Shown here: positions 1 to 11,875 of the stretch, piece after piece
Layout of the letters: every line of letters begins with the position of its first letter
How positions within the stretch are numbered: the stretch's first letter is position 1
Made by a program: the position numbers and the translations under genes
Assembly: GCA_012934845.2 (NCBI GenBank)
Contig: WNNJ02003331.1
Location: 52,907 to 116,906 of the forward strand
Length of the DNA stretch: 64,000 nt
From: Pomphorhynchus laevis
Lineage: Eukaryota > Acanthocephala > Palaeacanthocephala > Echinorhynchida > Pomphorhynchidae
Direction: 5' to 3'
The notes under the pieces: generated by a model
The model's input: only the letters and a program-made list of their open reading frames with translations
Database searches by the model: none
Told to the model about the DNA's origin: nothing

Positions 1-1892
1 AAGTATATCATCAGCGTGCGTTGCTAATCTGACGTAGAATAATTATTTATATTATATATAATATTATAAATATTGCAATTTGAAATCTATAAATTAATAA
101 ACATACAATATAATGTATTTTAATAAAATATTATAATATTTTATAGTATATTTAAGTATTAATATATTATAATAATATTTTATAATAATATAATATTTTA
201 TTATAATACAATATTATAATATAAAATACCATAATCATAATATCGTAAATAAAATCATATATATCTATTTATTTAGTAAATATTTTATGTAAACTGCTGA
301 TTTTACCTTTGGCAAATGGTATAATCCATATTTTGTCCTTATATATCCTTGTGTCATTTTATAATTAAAATGACAGATAGTTTTCGTTAAGTAATATTAA
401 GTAATGTTATTTCGAATGGATTCCTATCGCAATTATTATAAAATCGTAAAGCACCTGTTTTAATCGCTTTTAGTAAGTCGACAGATATTTTGTAGTTAAA
501 AAAATAAAACTATGTAAATTTTAAATTCATGTTAAGCCTCTTTTTACTTAAAATGATGTCTTCAAAGCAACTTGCCATAAGCTTTTACTTTCGATTAAAT
601 TCGCTAAAATTTCCAGCTGGAATTTATACATTTCAGGTTTAGCAAATACTGAACCGAAATGCATTTCGTCAAGCGTGTCGTTTTTTATCTTTAATTGTAA
701 AAAATTATCTCTATGTTTCAACTCTAATTACAAGTGAACTTACAAACATGAAACTACAACACGAAAAAAACATATGCCATCTTATCTCTATAGTTCGCTG
801 CAAGAAAACAAAACAGAAAATCAGCTATTTGGGAAGAATAGCTGAAAACACTTATAGAATTGTTGATAACAATTGTTTTCTAGCGACCATTAACAGATAA
901 ATTAAGGTCATTCTGCCTCGTCTCTTGAGTATGTATTCAAAACACCTGCTCATCATCAAGACATTAGAGCCTTGTCTAAAATTAAGTGCTTACGGATAAC
1001 TTTGCATGAAAATACCAAATAGAACTTTGCATTTAGATATAATAATCAATACATGTTGGATTGAATACACATCAACTATAAAAAGTACTTTGTTTACTCT
1101 GTGATACAATGTTTTTGCATATTTTTTATGTATTTTACCGTATTGTATAAAAACGGTCATCTAGGTACATTGGATTATTACATCACTTAATAAATAGCAA
1201 AAATATTGCAGCTTACATCATTTAAATGCTAGTTTAGCATTTGCTAAATTACATTTGCTAGTAGCATTTTTTATTCACTAAAACTAGTTATGCCTAGTAT
1301 TTCCTATTTTAATGTCTGATTCTATTGATCTGCTAATGATCAATGCAGGTAGACTTATTATTTTTTAGAAATCGGTAAAGAAAATATTAAAAATAGGTTT
1401 GAAATTTATACAAGAATATTTTATATACAGGAAATAATACATGAAATTTATACAGACGGACGAGAAATAGTTGAAAACATAGCTGGATGACTGCGAAGAA
1501 TCGCGAGGAAACAGTAATATCGTTTTATCGGTAAAGAAAATATTTAAAATAGTTTTGCAATAATGAACCATTTTTGAAGTTGATACAATATTTTAGACAA
1601 AAGTTGCTGCAGGATTAAAAGCAAAAATAAAAAATGAAATTTTCCTAGTAAGTTATGTTTTGAAATTTATACAAGAATATGCATTCGTCGAATTTTAAAT
1701 ATATCGCTATTACTAGATTATAACTGATTTATCTCACTTTCTTTTAAAAAATTAAATATTTTTACTAAAATAAAGTAAAAATTATTTCAAATTGCAAAAA
1801 ATTACAAAAGATTATAAAAAATTACATTTCAAATTATCAAAATGTGAAAGTAAAATCTGCAATCTACAAAGATTGAAGATTTTAATGTTTAT
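1..1892. other. AT-rich spacer, no gene seen
   Basis: AT-rich sequence with many TAATAT-type simple tracts in the first 300 bases. I see no open reading frame with recognisable protein similarity, no structural RNA and no clear transposon ends. The short minus-strand frame at 1365-1571 is low-complexity translation of AT-rich DNA. Confidence 0.6.
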
Positions 1893-2460
1893 AAATGATT
1901 TACTTGAGTATAAATAAAAAATCAAATGTTCAAAACAAACAATTCGTGCAAATTTAAATTTAACAATTATCTTGTTAAAATATGATCATGTCTTTGCCTT
2001 CTGGGATGTTTGGAAATGTTCCAGACTTTGAATCCCATTGTTCAGTATGAGCTCTTGAAAAAGAGAACTATTTACAATTTTAATAGATATTTATATTTAT
2101 CAATTTTTATCCGCTACTTATCAAACATCATTAGCTACAGACTTTAATGTAAGACTTTCGTCTTACATTTTAAAAATTTTATTGAAATCATTTCTGATTT
2201 TAAATTTAATTTGCGTTGGTAAGTGAAGGTGCTACCTTCAATTTGAAAACCTACCTATTTATCCTAATGATTACTATTATCAAACTAGTCATCTATTATT
2301 TGTTTCCTAATTTTAAGCTGATATACCTGAGCAATCTATAAAGAGCGAAGATTTTAATGTTTATAAATAATTTACTTGAAAATAATTAAAAAAATTAAAT
2401 GTTCAAAAGAAACAATTCGTGCAAATTAAAATTTAGCAATCATCTTGTTAAAATCGAGTT
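1893..2460 (-). repeat. Inverted dispersed copy of the 17.5-18.4 kb tandem repeat
   Basis: Read on the minus strand this matches about 17.9-18.44 kb over several hundred bases, including the stretch around gcaaagacatgatcat and the stretch ending gataagtagcggat. The segment running from the start of this copy to about 1982 recurs at about 2358-2455, so it holds slightly more than one tandem unit with a period of about 473 bp. A small hairpin (aatgtaagac, tttc loop, gtcttacatt) lies near 2139-2162. The hammerhead core seen in the 18.2 kb copy is largely deleted here. Confidence 0.7.
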
Positions 2461-4125
2461 TGCATTGTGCAACATCCACTATAATATAATTTTGGTAATG
2501 CCCTTACTAAAAATAGTACAATATAAAGACAAATATTGATCTACAGATTTGGAAGTAGCACAGAAGAACGTGTTTGCTACTTGAGAGTAAGTTCGTCGAT
2601 TTTGATATTCACTAGATCTCGCTACTGTCTGAGTTACAAATATCATAAGCTATAATTACGTATTATTATGTTTACGCTTAAGTATGTAAAGCATATGAAG
2701 GGTATTTAATGAAAAACACAGGCAATCTACAAATGATTACTAATTTTAATTCTAATCTATTTAAATTCATAATTTTGGACTACGAATTGTATATGAATGT
2801 ATATTTATATACATTGCATTTAATACTAATCACTAATCTTAAACTGTAAATTTGTTCGAATTAGCTAAATTACAGATGCTTTACGTTAAATTAAAACTAT
2901 AATCTGCAGATTTAAAAATAGCTGTCAGATATTATAGAAATATTTGTTGTATAGTACCTGAGTGGTATAAATTTTGTATAAATTGAGTTGCTAACTTATT
3001 TGAGCAGCTAGAAAATTCTAGTAATAAAGTAATGATAACGCAACATTAAAAAATGTTGACTCTTCATTTATATTCTGCACTTATGGGTACCTAAGTTATC
3101 TCGAATTCAATATTTTTCCAGAGATCGTCTTTGAAACGAATACCTGCATTTATCGGTTACGAATATTTCATAATGTTGAAATTTGCTCATAATCCAAATG
3201 TAATTATAGTAAAAAGTAACTAATTTTGATCATTAGAATCCAAATAATCAGTTAGAATATAAAAAGGTTTTATTTCTTTTTATGCTCTCAATCATATGCA
3301 AAAATTAATAAAGTAATATATAAAATAATAATACTTTCCAATCAGTATTTAATTATATTTCAGGTATTATGAATTCATCTTGCTATTACGAACCTAAAGT
3401 AATGTCGCTAATGCTTAATTATAATTTATTTTAATTAATTAAAATTAAATAATCCTCCTTAATTAAGTAAATTTTCTTCCTTAAAATACCTATTGCAACA
3501 TTCTCAATTTACTCATTTAATGAATTATGAAAAACATACTATGGATCCAGGTTTATCAATGTAGATTAACGGCTTGTTAGCCTTAATAGTACCTATACAA
3601 ATTTAGAAACTAAATAGATCACATAAATTATGTCTTACCAACCGTCACACATTCGTCAACATATTTTATCAAAAAGGCATTTCGAATCTTCACTATCTAA
3701 AAAAATGATCAACAAATTTTTGATCATTTTATATTTAATTATTTAATTATAAAGAGTATTATTTAATTATAAAGAGTGCTTTATTTACTAACTTGACTTA
3801 ATTTGATGTCTCGATAAATTGCAAGACTGCAAACAAGTATTTATTATTTGAAACTCATTGAAGTTTGGATTTTTCTTACATAAAAATCGATTAAAAATTA
3901 TTGGCCACTATTAAGAGGTTCACGTGCATTCTGTTTCGAATATTATATCGAATACACAAAACGTCATTTGTTTCGTAATTTTTATTTAACTCATCAAGTC
4001 GCTCACTGCTGATCAAAAACAGCGGAACTTGCGTGTAGCTTGTTACGCTTTATCATTAGAGCACATTTGGGAAAGAATCTTGCTGCTAATGACTAAAAGT
4101 TGTCGTTTGAATATACTGATAAAAG
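2461..4125. other. AT-rich spacer, no gene seen
   Basis: No coding potential, structural RNA or recognisable mobile element could be supported in this stretch. Base composition is like the rest of the non-transposon sequence in the window. Confidence 0.55.
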
Positions 4126-4255
4126 TATTGAAAATTAAAACGCTTTATTAAAGTTTCTGCTGCGAAAATTCAATCGATTTTTAAAGACAATATTGAAAAT
4201 TATAACGCTTTATTAAAGATTCTGCTGCGAAAATTCAATCTATTTTTAAAGACAA
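4126..4255. repeat. 65-bp tandem duplication
   Basis: Two direct copies, 4126-4190 and 4191-4255, differ at a few positions. Each contains aacgctttattaaag followed by ctgctgcgaaaattcaatc. It looks like a simple local duplication and no function is suggested. Confidence 0.85.
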
Positions 4256-5559
4256 ATTTAATGATAGAAATATAAATAAAGTTATAATTTTTGAAATAAA
4301 TCAAAAATTATTATTTATAAATTGTTTATTATTTATTAATAAATTTGAATAAATATCACAGATTAAAAATTTTAGAATAACTTAAATCATTTTTTATTAG
4401 ACAAATATTTGTTCTGATTCTACAAATCATTTGCACTAAAAAGTTACAATAACCTCTGAACTGTTTTATCTAATCGACAAGTAAAAATATCTATTTTAAA
4501 TATAATCATATAATTTGCATGTATGAAATTATTCAAGTCGGAATAATCCAAGTCGGATTCAAGTTGATCGGAGTTATTGTAAATCAAAACTTATTACTTC
4601 ATGAGCAATAATAACAAGCAAGCGAGAAAATAGAAATTGACAGCTTTCAACGAACGTCACTCAACGTGCATATTTCGATTCGCTCGATTTTACGGTGGCA
4701 CAAATAGATGAAATTAGGTCACTATAAGATAATATTTAATTGAATAATAATTTTAATAAACAAATGAATAAAAGAATGGTTTATCAACAACAAACATTCC
4801 TTTAAATGTTTTCATTATTAAAAAATAATAAAATTAAAATAAAGATAAAAAATATAAAAATAATGTAATTGTTAATAATCAATTATTACTTAATTACAAA
4901 ATAAAGTATTACTAATAACTATTATTAATTAAAATTAATTACTATTATTTAATAAATGACTTCCAATAAATCCATTTCAACTGTAGTTTCTAATTCATCA
5001 GTAAGAGATAACCTCGACTGATGGGTACAACAGAAAACTATTAGATAGCTCAAAGGTTAATGGAAGAACATTGCTAGAATAGTAATCGAAAGCTTAGTTC
5101 TTATCAGTAATTGTTAAAGTATTTCTTACTTTGAATTATACTAACGCTGATAGAAGATGGAGCAACGTTTAATTTAACAACCTATTCTTTTGAATTATTT
5201 CAATTTATAAACTATTCATGTATAATTTTATTTTAAAGTTTAATACTAAAAATATGCACATTCCATTCATGTGTCTACTTGGTTCCAATAAAGTGCTAAT
5301 TTCGAAGATTCAAAAGACTGTAGCATAATGCGCCTCCTTGATAACCAATTCATGTATCCTTTTAAGCAGCGTATATTATTATATGAGTGTATAAATTAAC
5401 ATAAAAGTAATTACGTTGTTGTAATGTAAGTAATCGATAAGAATTGTGTTGTAAATGTTTTGTCTTTCAACGAAATACTAAAAAACTACGGGCATTGTCA
5501 TTTTTGAATTATTATATTTACAGTATTTACTTCTATTTAACGGAATTTGCTTATTATTG
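4256..5559. other. AT-rich spacer, no gene seen
   Basis: AT-rich DNA without supportable features. Short palindromic AT runs around 4860-4960 are what this base composition gives by chance. Confidence 0.55.
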
Positions 5560-6365
5560 GTAAATCTATAAAATTGATCTTGGTCCTTAACTTATTGGCG
5601 CACACAAGAGTAACAAAAAAACTTTTATATCACATGACAATATTTTATGAATCGTCTTTTACCTGTATAATCTTACAGTTGTTACTAGTAACCTCATATA
5701 TAAAATTGCTATATTCAGATACTAATTTCACCAAATTATTTAATTAGAAATTACTTCAAAAAAGCATAACACGACAATTAATTAGGTCCAATGTATTATA
5801 TTAAAAGATATCAATAAAGATTGCCAATAAACATAAATCATGTTGCTCTTTTAATTCGATCGCCAGTTTCGTTTTGGAGTTTATATTCAGGGTTGATACA
5901 TATTTTGTGATACGGAAACATAAAAATATATTTGAGAATATTTAAAGAGTTTATTAAATGCTAAATTATATTTTTGACTAAAGCTTAAATATGAATCTAT
6001 ATATTGTGATATTCAACCAAGATACACACATTTCGGCGTTATTTTCCGGATATATTCTTTCATTGAAGATTATTAATTTTATTTTGAAGCTTCTGAATAG
6101 AGGAAGAGCTGTCGTAAAGAAGTTAGCAGTAACTATTTAAATAACTTTAATATCTTGTGATAAATATCTTAAATATACGGAAACTATAAATTATGTTATA
6201 GAATATTAAAAGCGTTTATTAAATGTTAAAATATTCTTTATTAATAAACATATTAAATTAGTTCATTTATTGCATAGTTTTACCATTTAAAAGAGTTATG
6301 TTAAAGTATTTTGCTAAGTTTATTGAAATAATTTTAATATTCCCCTAGTATTTTATTTGTCCTAT
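5560..6365 (+). repeat. Dispersed repeat, copy A of three
   Basis: About 800 bp that recurs nearly unchanged at 10128-11213 (copy B) and 11876-12790 (copy C), always in the same orientation. All contain ttcggcgttattttccgg and gaggaagagctgtcgtaaag, sometimes with one-base differences. There is no convincing protein; a 66-codon frame at 5547-5747 is present only because copy A lacks a stop there. Copies B and C adjoin Penelope-like fragments, so this may be non-coding sequence of such an element or a repeat carried along with it. No terminal inverted repeats were seen. Confidence 0.8.
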
Positions 6366-6770
6366 ATTTCTTGAGTATTCCTTAGTTCTTGATCTTAATT
6401 AATTATGGTACTCAAATTAAATAAGTTCATTATATAAATATATTGTTAATGAACCTATATATTATTTAATTAATAATTATTAATTAATTATTGCTAATTA
6501 CTTAATAAGTTAAATAATTATAATCATTTAACATAGAATTAAATGATAACTTATTTAATCATTATTTATAACTTTGTTGTTACTTATTATAAAACTTATA
6601 TGAATTTATGTCTACAGCTTGAACTAAATTAAAAAGTCTAGTTTTGAACAATTTATTATAAGTTGTATTTATAATTCAGAAAGTAATAATATTAGCAAAC
6701 ATTAATAATATTTATGATTTAAAAGACTAATTATATTAATTTTAAATAGTTGATACTGATCCATTATTGA
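6366..6770. other. AT-rich spacer, no gene seen
   Basis: Rich in TAATTA-type runs, with nothing recognisable. It separates repeat copy A from the cruciform that follows. Confidence 0.55.
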
Positions 6771-6914
6771 TAAATAATTATTGGAGCTGGATCAAAGGAA
6801 AGACGTAATTATTTTTTATGCTAACAGTAGTTAGCATCAAATTTCGCTAACAGAAGTTAGCGAAATATCAAAAATAATTACTTCTTTCCTTTGATTCAGC
6901 TTCAATAATTATTT
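6771..6914. repeat. Long inverted repeat enclosing two hairpins (cloverleaf-like)
   Basis: The outer arms (about 6771-6815 and 6870-6914) are reverse complements over roughly 45 bp with few mismatches; matching blocks include ggatcaaaggaaag versus ctttcctttgat. Inside lie two perfect hairpins: atgctaac/gttagcat at 6818-6837 with an AGTA loop, and atttcgctaac/gttagcgaaat at 6841-6866 with an AGAA loop. Both inner hairpins share the GCTAAC core. The whole folds as a three-way junction as DNA cruciform or RNA. It could be a foldback MITE; no second copy was seen in the window. Confidence 0.85.
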
Positions 6915-7704
6915 ACTAGTTATATTTGTGATTTAAACTAAATAAGCTATGGTCGATTGTTTGAATTTGATTATAGCATAAATTAGCTCATAGTTAAAAG
7001 ATTCCTTACCTGTAGAGCTAATGTTAATCTATCATATTAAACATGGGTCTTTCATTAAAAGAAGAAGCAATCACTATTGAAATGCGTAAGTGTCTACATA
7101 ACCACCTGTGTGATCTAATTTTCTATTTAGTATATATAATACGCAGTACAATGGTTTTACAGGCGTAGTTAAAGTTTGTAATGCTTATTTTTGAAATGAG
7201 GCTAAGATGCTATGAAGTTAATACTTCAAAAATGTAGTTCTCTTTCACCACCAACACCGCTCGTGTTGATGAGAAAAGGAAAGTGACTTCGTGATGCAAA
7301 TAAAATGAAAAAAGTCAGCAACGTTTATTGTTCGAAGAACATAATAAGGAAAACGCTACTTTGTTTTATTGGTGATTGCCCTTTGCTTTACTTTATATGA
7401 TGAAACAAGTATAATACATTGAGATAAACAAAAAAAAAACATTTTTTTTCTTTTACTACGAAAGAATATTATAATGCTTTAATTATCAGCAAATCTAAAT
7501 ATTAGCAACATTAAATGAGTACATTCTCGACAATAAAAAGTAAGAAAATTCTCAACTTAAGCATGATCAACAAACAGGAATAAGACATAAATTAGATTGT
7601 TGCGTATCACGTAGCATTGGAACTGATCAGTAAAACGGAGAGAGAAGCATAAACATGAACATCGTGGTATAAATTATAAATCATACAATTTAAATTTGAA
7701 ATTG
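6915..7704. other. Spacer with a small piece of the dispersed repeat
   Basis: Mostly AT-rich. About 7440-7530 resembles the 3' part of repeat copies B and C (cttttactacgaaagaat and the stretch with atcagcaaatctaaatatt). Nothing else could be supported. Confidence 0.5.
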
Positions 7705-7992
7705 TAATAATCCTTTTATTGTAGGTAAAAATATATAGAGAAAATTAGTAGCGCTGCCAAATTGTTGCCGTATTTAACAATAAAACTTTAATTATTAAAT
7801 ATATAGCATTCGTAATTTTGTGTTCCAAAATGAAAATGGTAATTTAAATTAAAGGATAACTATATAATAAAATCTATTGATAAAGCTATTAATAACTTTG
7901 CCTTCACATGCAAAAAGCTTTAATATGATATACTAATGAAAGAGGTTAATTCTAATGATTTAAATGCAAATCCAACATAGGAACGTAGTGAG

Positions 7993-9177
7993 TTGAGTTT
8001 TGAAATAATTATTACAAGTCATTGTTCTATAATGGATAAAAAGGGTATAAAGGTTGAATCAGATAAAAAAACTATACCTATATTATATTGGAATCCAAAA
8101 TTACATAAAAATCCAATCAAACCTAGGTTCATATGTAGTGCGTTTAAATGTACATTAAAACCACTTTTTGTCTATATGAATAAAATACTTAAAGTAATTA
8201 AAGCACACTTCAAAAAATATTGTAAGGTAATCGAAATTAATACTGGTATAAAACACTATTTCAGTATTAATTCTACAAAAGAATTTTTAGAACACAAAAA
8301 ACGAATAAATTTTCAAAATATAAATACATACGATTTTAGTACGCTTTATACAAATCTAGATTTAGTAGATATTAAAGAAGCGTTAGTAAAATTAATTAAC
8401 CTTATATTCGGAAAAAGATATACATATATATGTTATAATAATTATAACGCCTATCTAACAAAAATTAAACCATCAAGTAAATATAAATATATGGATAAAA
8501 TTGAATTAATAGAATCCTTAAATATCTTAATAAATCAAAATTATTTAAAAGTAGGGACATCTATATTTAGACAAGTAAAAGGTGTTCCAATGGGAGGTAA
8601 TAGTAGGTCAATTATAGCTGACTTGTTTTTAATCTTTATAGAATATGAATTTGTTCATAACTGTGTAAAAACTAAATCTAAACTGTATAAATATATGAAA
8701 TATATGTTTCGATTCATTGATGATATATGTGTATTAAATTCTAATAATTTTTATTCAATTAGTAGACACATTTATCCAGAAAGCCTCATTCTTAACAAAA
8801 CCAATATTAATGATAAAGAAGGTGTATATCTAGATATAAACATTAAATTAACATTAACTAAAACTACTATTAATTTATATCGTAAAGATGGCATATTTAA
8901 ATTTACAAGAAACATATTTTTGCATGAGCATTCATGCATACCATATAATATAAAATATAATACATTAAATAATGAAATTTTAAGAGTTGCAACAATATGT
9001 AATGATATTGCCTTTCTTCAAAATCATTTAAATAATTTAATAGATACATATTTTAAACTAGGTTACTATAAAAATAACATCAAGCAGAAAATAGTAAAAT
9101 ATATAAATCAACACAATAATATAAAGAATAAATTTAAACTCTTAAGTGGCAAATTTTTATGGATGGATAATAAATAA
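7993..9177 (+). CDS. Penelope-like reverse transcriptase (partial)
   Basis: The 394-codon frame encodes the palm and thumb of a Penelope-type RT: a FSTLYTNLDL block (motif A region), GVPMGG (motif B), FIDD (motif C, the catalytic aspartates), a YLDINIKL block and a C-terminal EILRVATIC block typical of these RTs. The apparent start is a TTG and not a real start; the domain continues upstream. Codon use is very AT-rich. The protein would copy element RNA by target-primed synthesis in the nucleus. Family assignment is confident; subfamily is not. The frame lacks a C-terminal endonuclease. Confidence 0.85.
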   Translation: MSFEIIITSHCSIMDKKGIKVESDKKTIPILYWNPKLHKNPIKPRFICSAFKCTLKPLFVYMNKILKVIKAHFKKYCKVIEINTGIKHYFSINSTKEFLEHKKRINFQNINTYDFSTLYTNLDLVDIKEALVKLINLIFGKRYTYICYNNYNAYLTKIKPSSKYKYMDKIELIESLNILINQNYLKVGTSIFRQVKGVPMGGNSRSIIADLFLIFIEYEFVHNCVKTKSKLYKYMKYMFRFIDDICVLNSNNFYSISRHIYPESLILNKTNINDKEGVYLDINIKLTLTKTTINLYRKDGIFKFTRNIFLHEHSCIPYNIKYNTLNNEILRVATICNDIAFLQNHLNNLIDTYFKLGYYKNNIKQKIVKYINQHNNIKNKFKLLSGKFLWMDNK

Positions 9178-9214
9178 TATACTTTGCATTAGAATAAGAT
9201 ACTAGATAGTTATT

Positions 9215-9325
9215 TCAGAGGAAATACATCATTAGCATGTATTTGGCCCCGCTGCTATGTTGGGTAGAGGAGTTAGGGGCCGAAACCTTGATAGCATAGC
9301 AGTTCCTCCTGATGACCTCTAATCC
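9215..9325 (+). ncRNA. Structured RNA in the PLE 3' tail
   Basis: Pairing segments are an outer stem (cagaggaa near 9216 with ttcctcctg at 9303), a hairpin aaatacat/atgtattt (9222-9244), GGCCCC (9245-9250) with GGGGCC (9276-9281), and CTGCTATG (9252-9259) with CATAGCAG (9295-9302). The last two interlock as a pseudoknot. An alternative pairing joins the ggagttagggg stretch to cctctaatcc (9316-9325). Related tails lie at 28734-28850, 42237-42330, 42782-42830 (partial) and, on the minus strand, 30568-30660. It follows the RT stop codon, as expected for a signal recognised by the element's own RT or a ribozyme. CTGATGA and GAAAC strings occur but not in a normal hammerhead layout. Confidence 0.6.
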
Positions 9326-9530
9326 TTATTCTGATACATAGTTTGTTATTTATTAGTCAATTCATAAAAATTGATTTTTATTTTTAATTTCAGTTTATAA
9401 TTCATCTTGATATAAATTATATAAAATCTTATAACAATTATTTATTATTAATTATTTTTTTATTATTTAACTATTTAACTTTTATTTTGCATTATTTTGA
9501 ATTTGCAGTATAAAATACGTAGACTCAGTT

Positions 9531-10127
9531 TACTTATTTAATTTAAAAATTTTAATTTGTACAACTACTCTCTCCGGTGATATTTGAGAATTATACGTTC
9601 TAGTTATAACGGGGCGACAATCGATAATTTGTGATAGAAAACACGACCCAGTTTAATAATTCTGCATTATTTTTAATTTGCAATATAAAATACATAGACT
9701 CAGTTAGCTTTAGAAATTTAAGGATTTATTTAATACGTAAAACTTATATTTTAATATATTAATTTATTTATTCATATAAACTTGGATAAAAAGATGCACA
9801 CCCTAAAAAATGAATAATTCAAAGGGTCAGAAATGCATACTACAAAAATGCATACTTTATAGGATATCAACAGCTAATAAGACCCACACAGACTGATTAG
9901 TAGCGACCTGCTGTATCAAGAATAAGAACTATACATGTGAGGTTAATATCGTGACACAATCAGAAAAATTTCAGCTCAAAGATGCAATCAAGTTTTATTA
10001 AAAACTTTCATTGCAAGTGGCAGCTTGAAATAATCCTTTAAAACAAGTATTGCAGGTAAAAATATATACAGATTAAATTAGTAGTGCTGCCAAATTGTTG
10101 ACCTATTTAACAATAAAACTTCAATTA
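9531..10127. other. AT-rich stretch with PLE-derived pieces
   Basis: A piece resembling atttgcagtataaaatac followed by gtagactcagtt occurs twice (about 9503-9530 and 9670-9700). About 10030-10127 repeats the leader found at 7710-7800 just upstream of the PLE. No gene is supported. Confidence 0.55.
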
Positions 10128-11213
10128 TCAAATCTATAAAATTGATCTTGGTCCTTACCTTATTGGCGCACACAAGAGTACCAAAAAAACTTTTATCTCA
10201 CATGACAATATTTTATGAATCGTATTTTACCTGTATAATCTTACAGTTGTTACTAGTAACCTCATATATAAAATTGCTATATTCAGATACTAATTTCACC
10301 AAATTATTTAATTAGAAATTACTTCAAAAAAGCATAACACGACAATTAATTAGGTCCAATGTATTATATTAAAAGATATCAATAAAGATTGCCAATAAAC
10401 ATAAATCATGTTGCTCTTTTAATTCGATCGCCAGTTTCGTTTTGGAGTTTATATTCAGGGTTGATACATATTTTGTGATACGGAAACATAAAAATATATT
10501 TGAGAATATTTAAAGAGTTTATTAAATGCTAAATTATATTTTTGACTAAAGCTTAAATATGAATCTATATATTGTGATATTCAACTAAGATACACACATT
10601 TCGGCGTTATTTTCCGGATATATTCTTTCATTGAAGATTATTAATTTTATTTTGAAGCTTCTGAATAGAGGAAGAGCTGTCGTAAAGAAGTTAGCAGTAA
10701 CTATTTAAATATAACTTTAATATCTTGTGATAAATATCTTAAATATACGGAAACTATAAATTATGTTATAGAATATTAAAAGCGTTTATTAAATGTTAAA
10801 ATATTCTTTATTAATAAACATATTAAATTAGTTCATTTATTGCATAGTTTTACCATTTAAAAGAGTTATGTTAAAGTATTTTGCTAAGTTTATTAAAATA
10901 ATTTTAAATTAAATAATTCTAATTATTTAATTGGTTAATTTTTTTAATTACACATTTTAATTATTTGAGTATTGTATTTGACTTATAAATACACTGTTTA
11001 ATCCTAATAATAATTTTGTTTTAAAGCAAATTTTCGGAGTTGCTATTTTGACGAACAGAAAATAACTTCATGTGACTGTAAAAGTTGTAAAAAAAAGCGA
11101 TTTTTTCTTTTAATACAAAAGAATATTATATTGGTTTAATAATCAGCGAATCTAAATATCAGCAAGATTAAATGGAATTATTATTTTATTACCAACATTA
11201 TTGGGATGAAGTG
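10128..11213 (+). repeat. Dispersed repeat, copy B of three
   Basis: Nearly identical to copy A (5560-6365) for about 780 bp and then continuing about 280 bp further in common with copy C (to ggatgaagt). It is directly followed by the hammerhead-bearing unit at 11214, with no spacer, which suggests one was joined to the other during retrotransposition or insertion. Confidence 0.8.
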
Positions 11214-11462
11214 CTCTTAGCTAATGATCCTTTTGGTGAAGCATGTTCCTAGTTTGCTAAATATTTTCTAGCTCCAAATACCTTTTGACATACTCGTGCC
11301 GTCTGCCGGTCCTCCTCTGCATCCAGTAGTGGTGGGTATCTGGCAATGATGATTCAAAATAATGACGAAACGGTAGTTGGTATCGTTTTGTCGATTCTTT
11401 CGTGGCTGCCACATCATACAAACAGAAATAATGTCTCGAAAATCTCTCATTTTCTTGTGAAA
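11214..11462 (+). ncRNA. Single hammerhead-bearing unit (retrozyme-like), decayed
   Basis: A partial copy of the ~300 bp unit arrayed at 31011-31866. Hammerhead parts are stem III 5' strand GTGCC, the cleavage triplet GTC (11301-11303), the stem I hairpin starting TGCC and ending GGCA, core ATGATGA (11346-11352, expected CTGATGA), stem II, and GAAA (11367-11370) followed by CGGTA, which pairs back to stem III. The single core change (C to A at the first position) would be expected to abolish or strongly reduce cleavage. It lies between repeat copy B and a Penelope RT fragment on the same strand. Confidence 0.75.
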
Positions 11463-11510
11463 TTACCTTACTTTATAAAATTATCGACGTTGATTTTTAA
11501 AACAGACAAA

Positions 11511-11873
11511 AGGAATAAATTTTAAAAATATAAATACATACGATTTTAGTACCCTTTATACAAACCTAGATTTAGTAGATATTAGAAGCATTAGTAAAAT
11601 TAATTAATCTTATATTCGGAAAAAGATAGACATATATATGTTATAATAATTATAACGCCTATTTAACAATAATTAAACCATCAAGTAAATATAAATATAT
11701 GAATAAAATTGAATTAATAGAATCCTTAAATATTTTGATAAATCAAAATTATTTAAAAGTAGGGACATCTATATTTAGACAAGTAAAAGGTGTTCAAATG
11801 GGTGGTAATAGTAGCCCAATTATAGCTGACTTGTTTTTAAGCTTTATAGAATATGAATTTGTTCCTAGTTAGG
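11511..11873 (+). pseudogene. Penelope-like RT fragment
   Basis: Matches the central RT region of the 7993-9177 frame (LYTNLDL block through the IIADLFL block) at high DNA identity, but is truncated at both ends and broken. It is joined directly to repeat copy C at about 11876. Confidence 0.8.
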
Positions 11874-11875
11874 AA

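Larger units (their letters stand above)
7705..9530 (+). mobile_element. Penelope-like retroelement, largest copy
   Basis: The reverse-transcriptase reading frame at 7993-9177 is followed by a conserved 3' tail. Same-frame similarity to the N-terminal RT region (a DKA-x-NN-F motif) extends upstream to about 7860, so the open frame is only part of the old protein; the element is broken, with a small number of breaks upstream. The leader at 7710-7800 recurs at 10030-10130. No GIY-YIG domain follows the RT; the frame ends right at the 3' tail. This would fit PLE clades whose endonuclease is N-terminal (Naiad-like) or absent, but the N-terminus is not preserved enough to tell. Further fragments lie at 11.5, 28.4, 30.4-31.0 and 42.2-42.8 kb. 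Confidence 0.8.

Noticed and set aside
7255-7300. Hammerhead-like string TTGATGAG ... GGAAAG
   Set aside because: Neither core string matches and no stems flank it.
9230-9320. PLE 3' tail as a classical hammerhead ribozyme
   Set aside because: CTGATGA and GAAAC are both present, but GAAAC comes first, only about 23 nt separate them, there is no room for stem I, and stem II would be offset by two bases. I report it as a different conserved fold instead.
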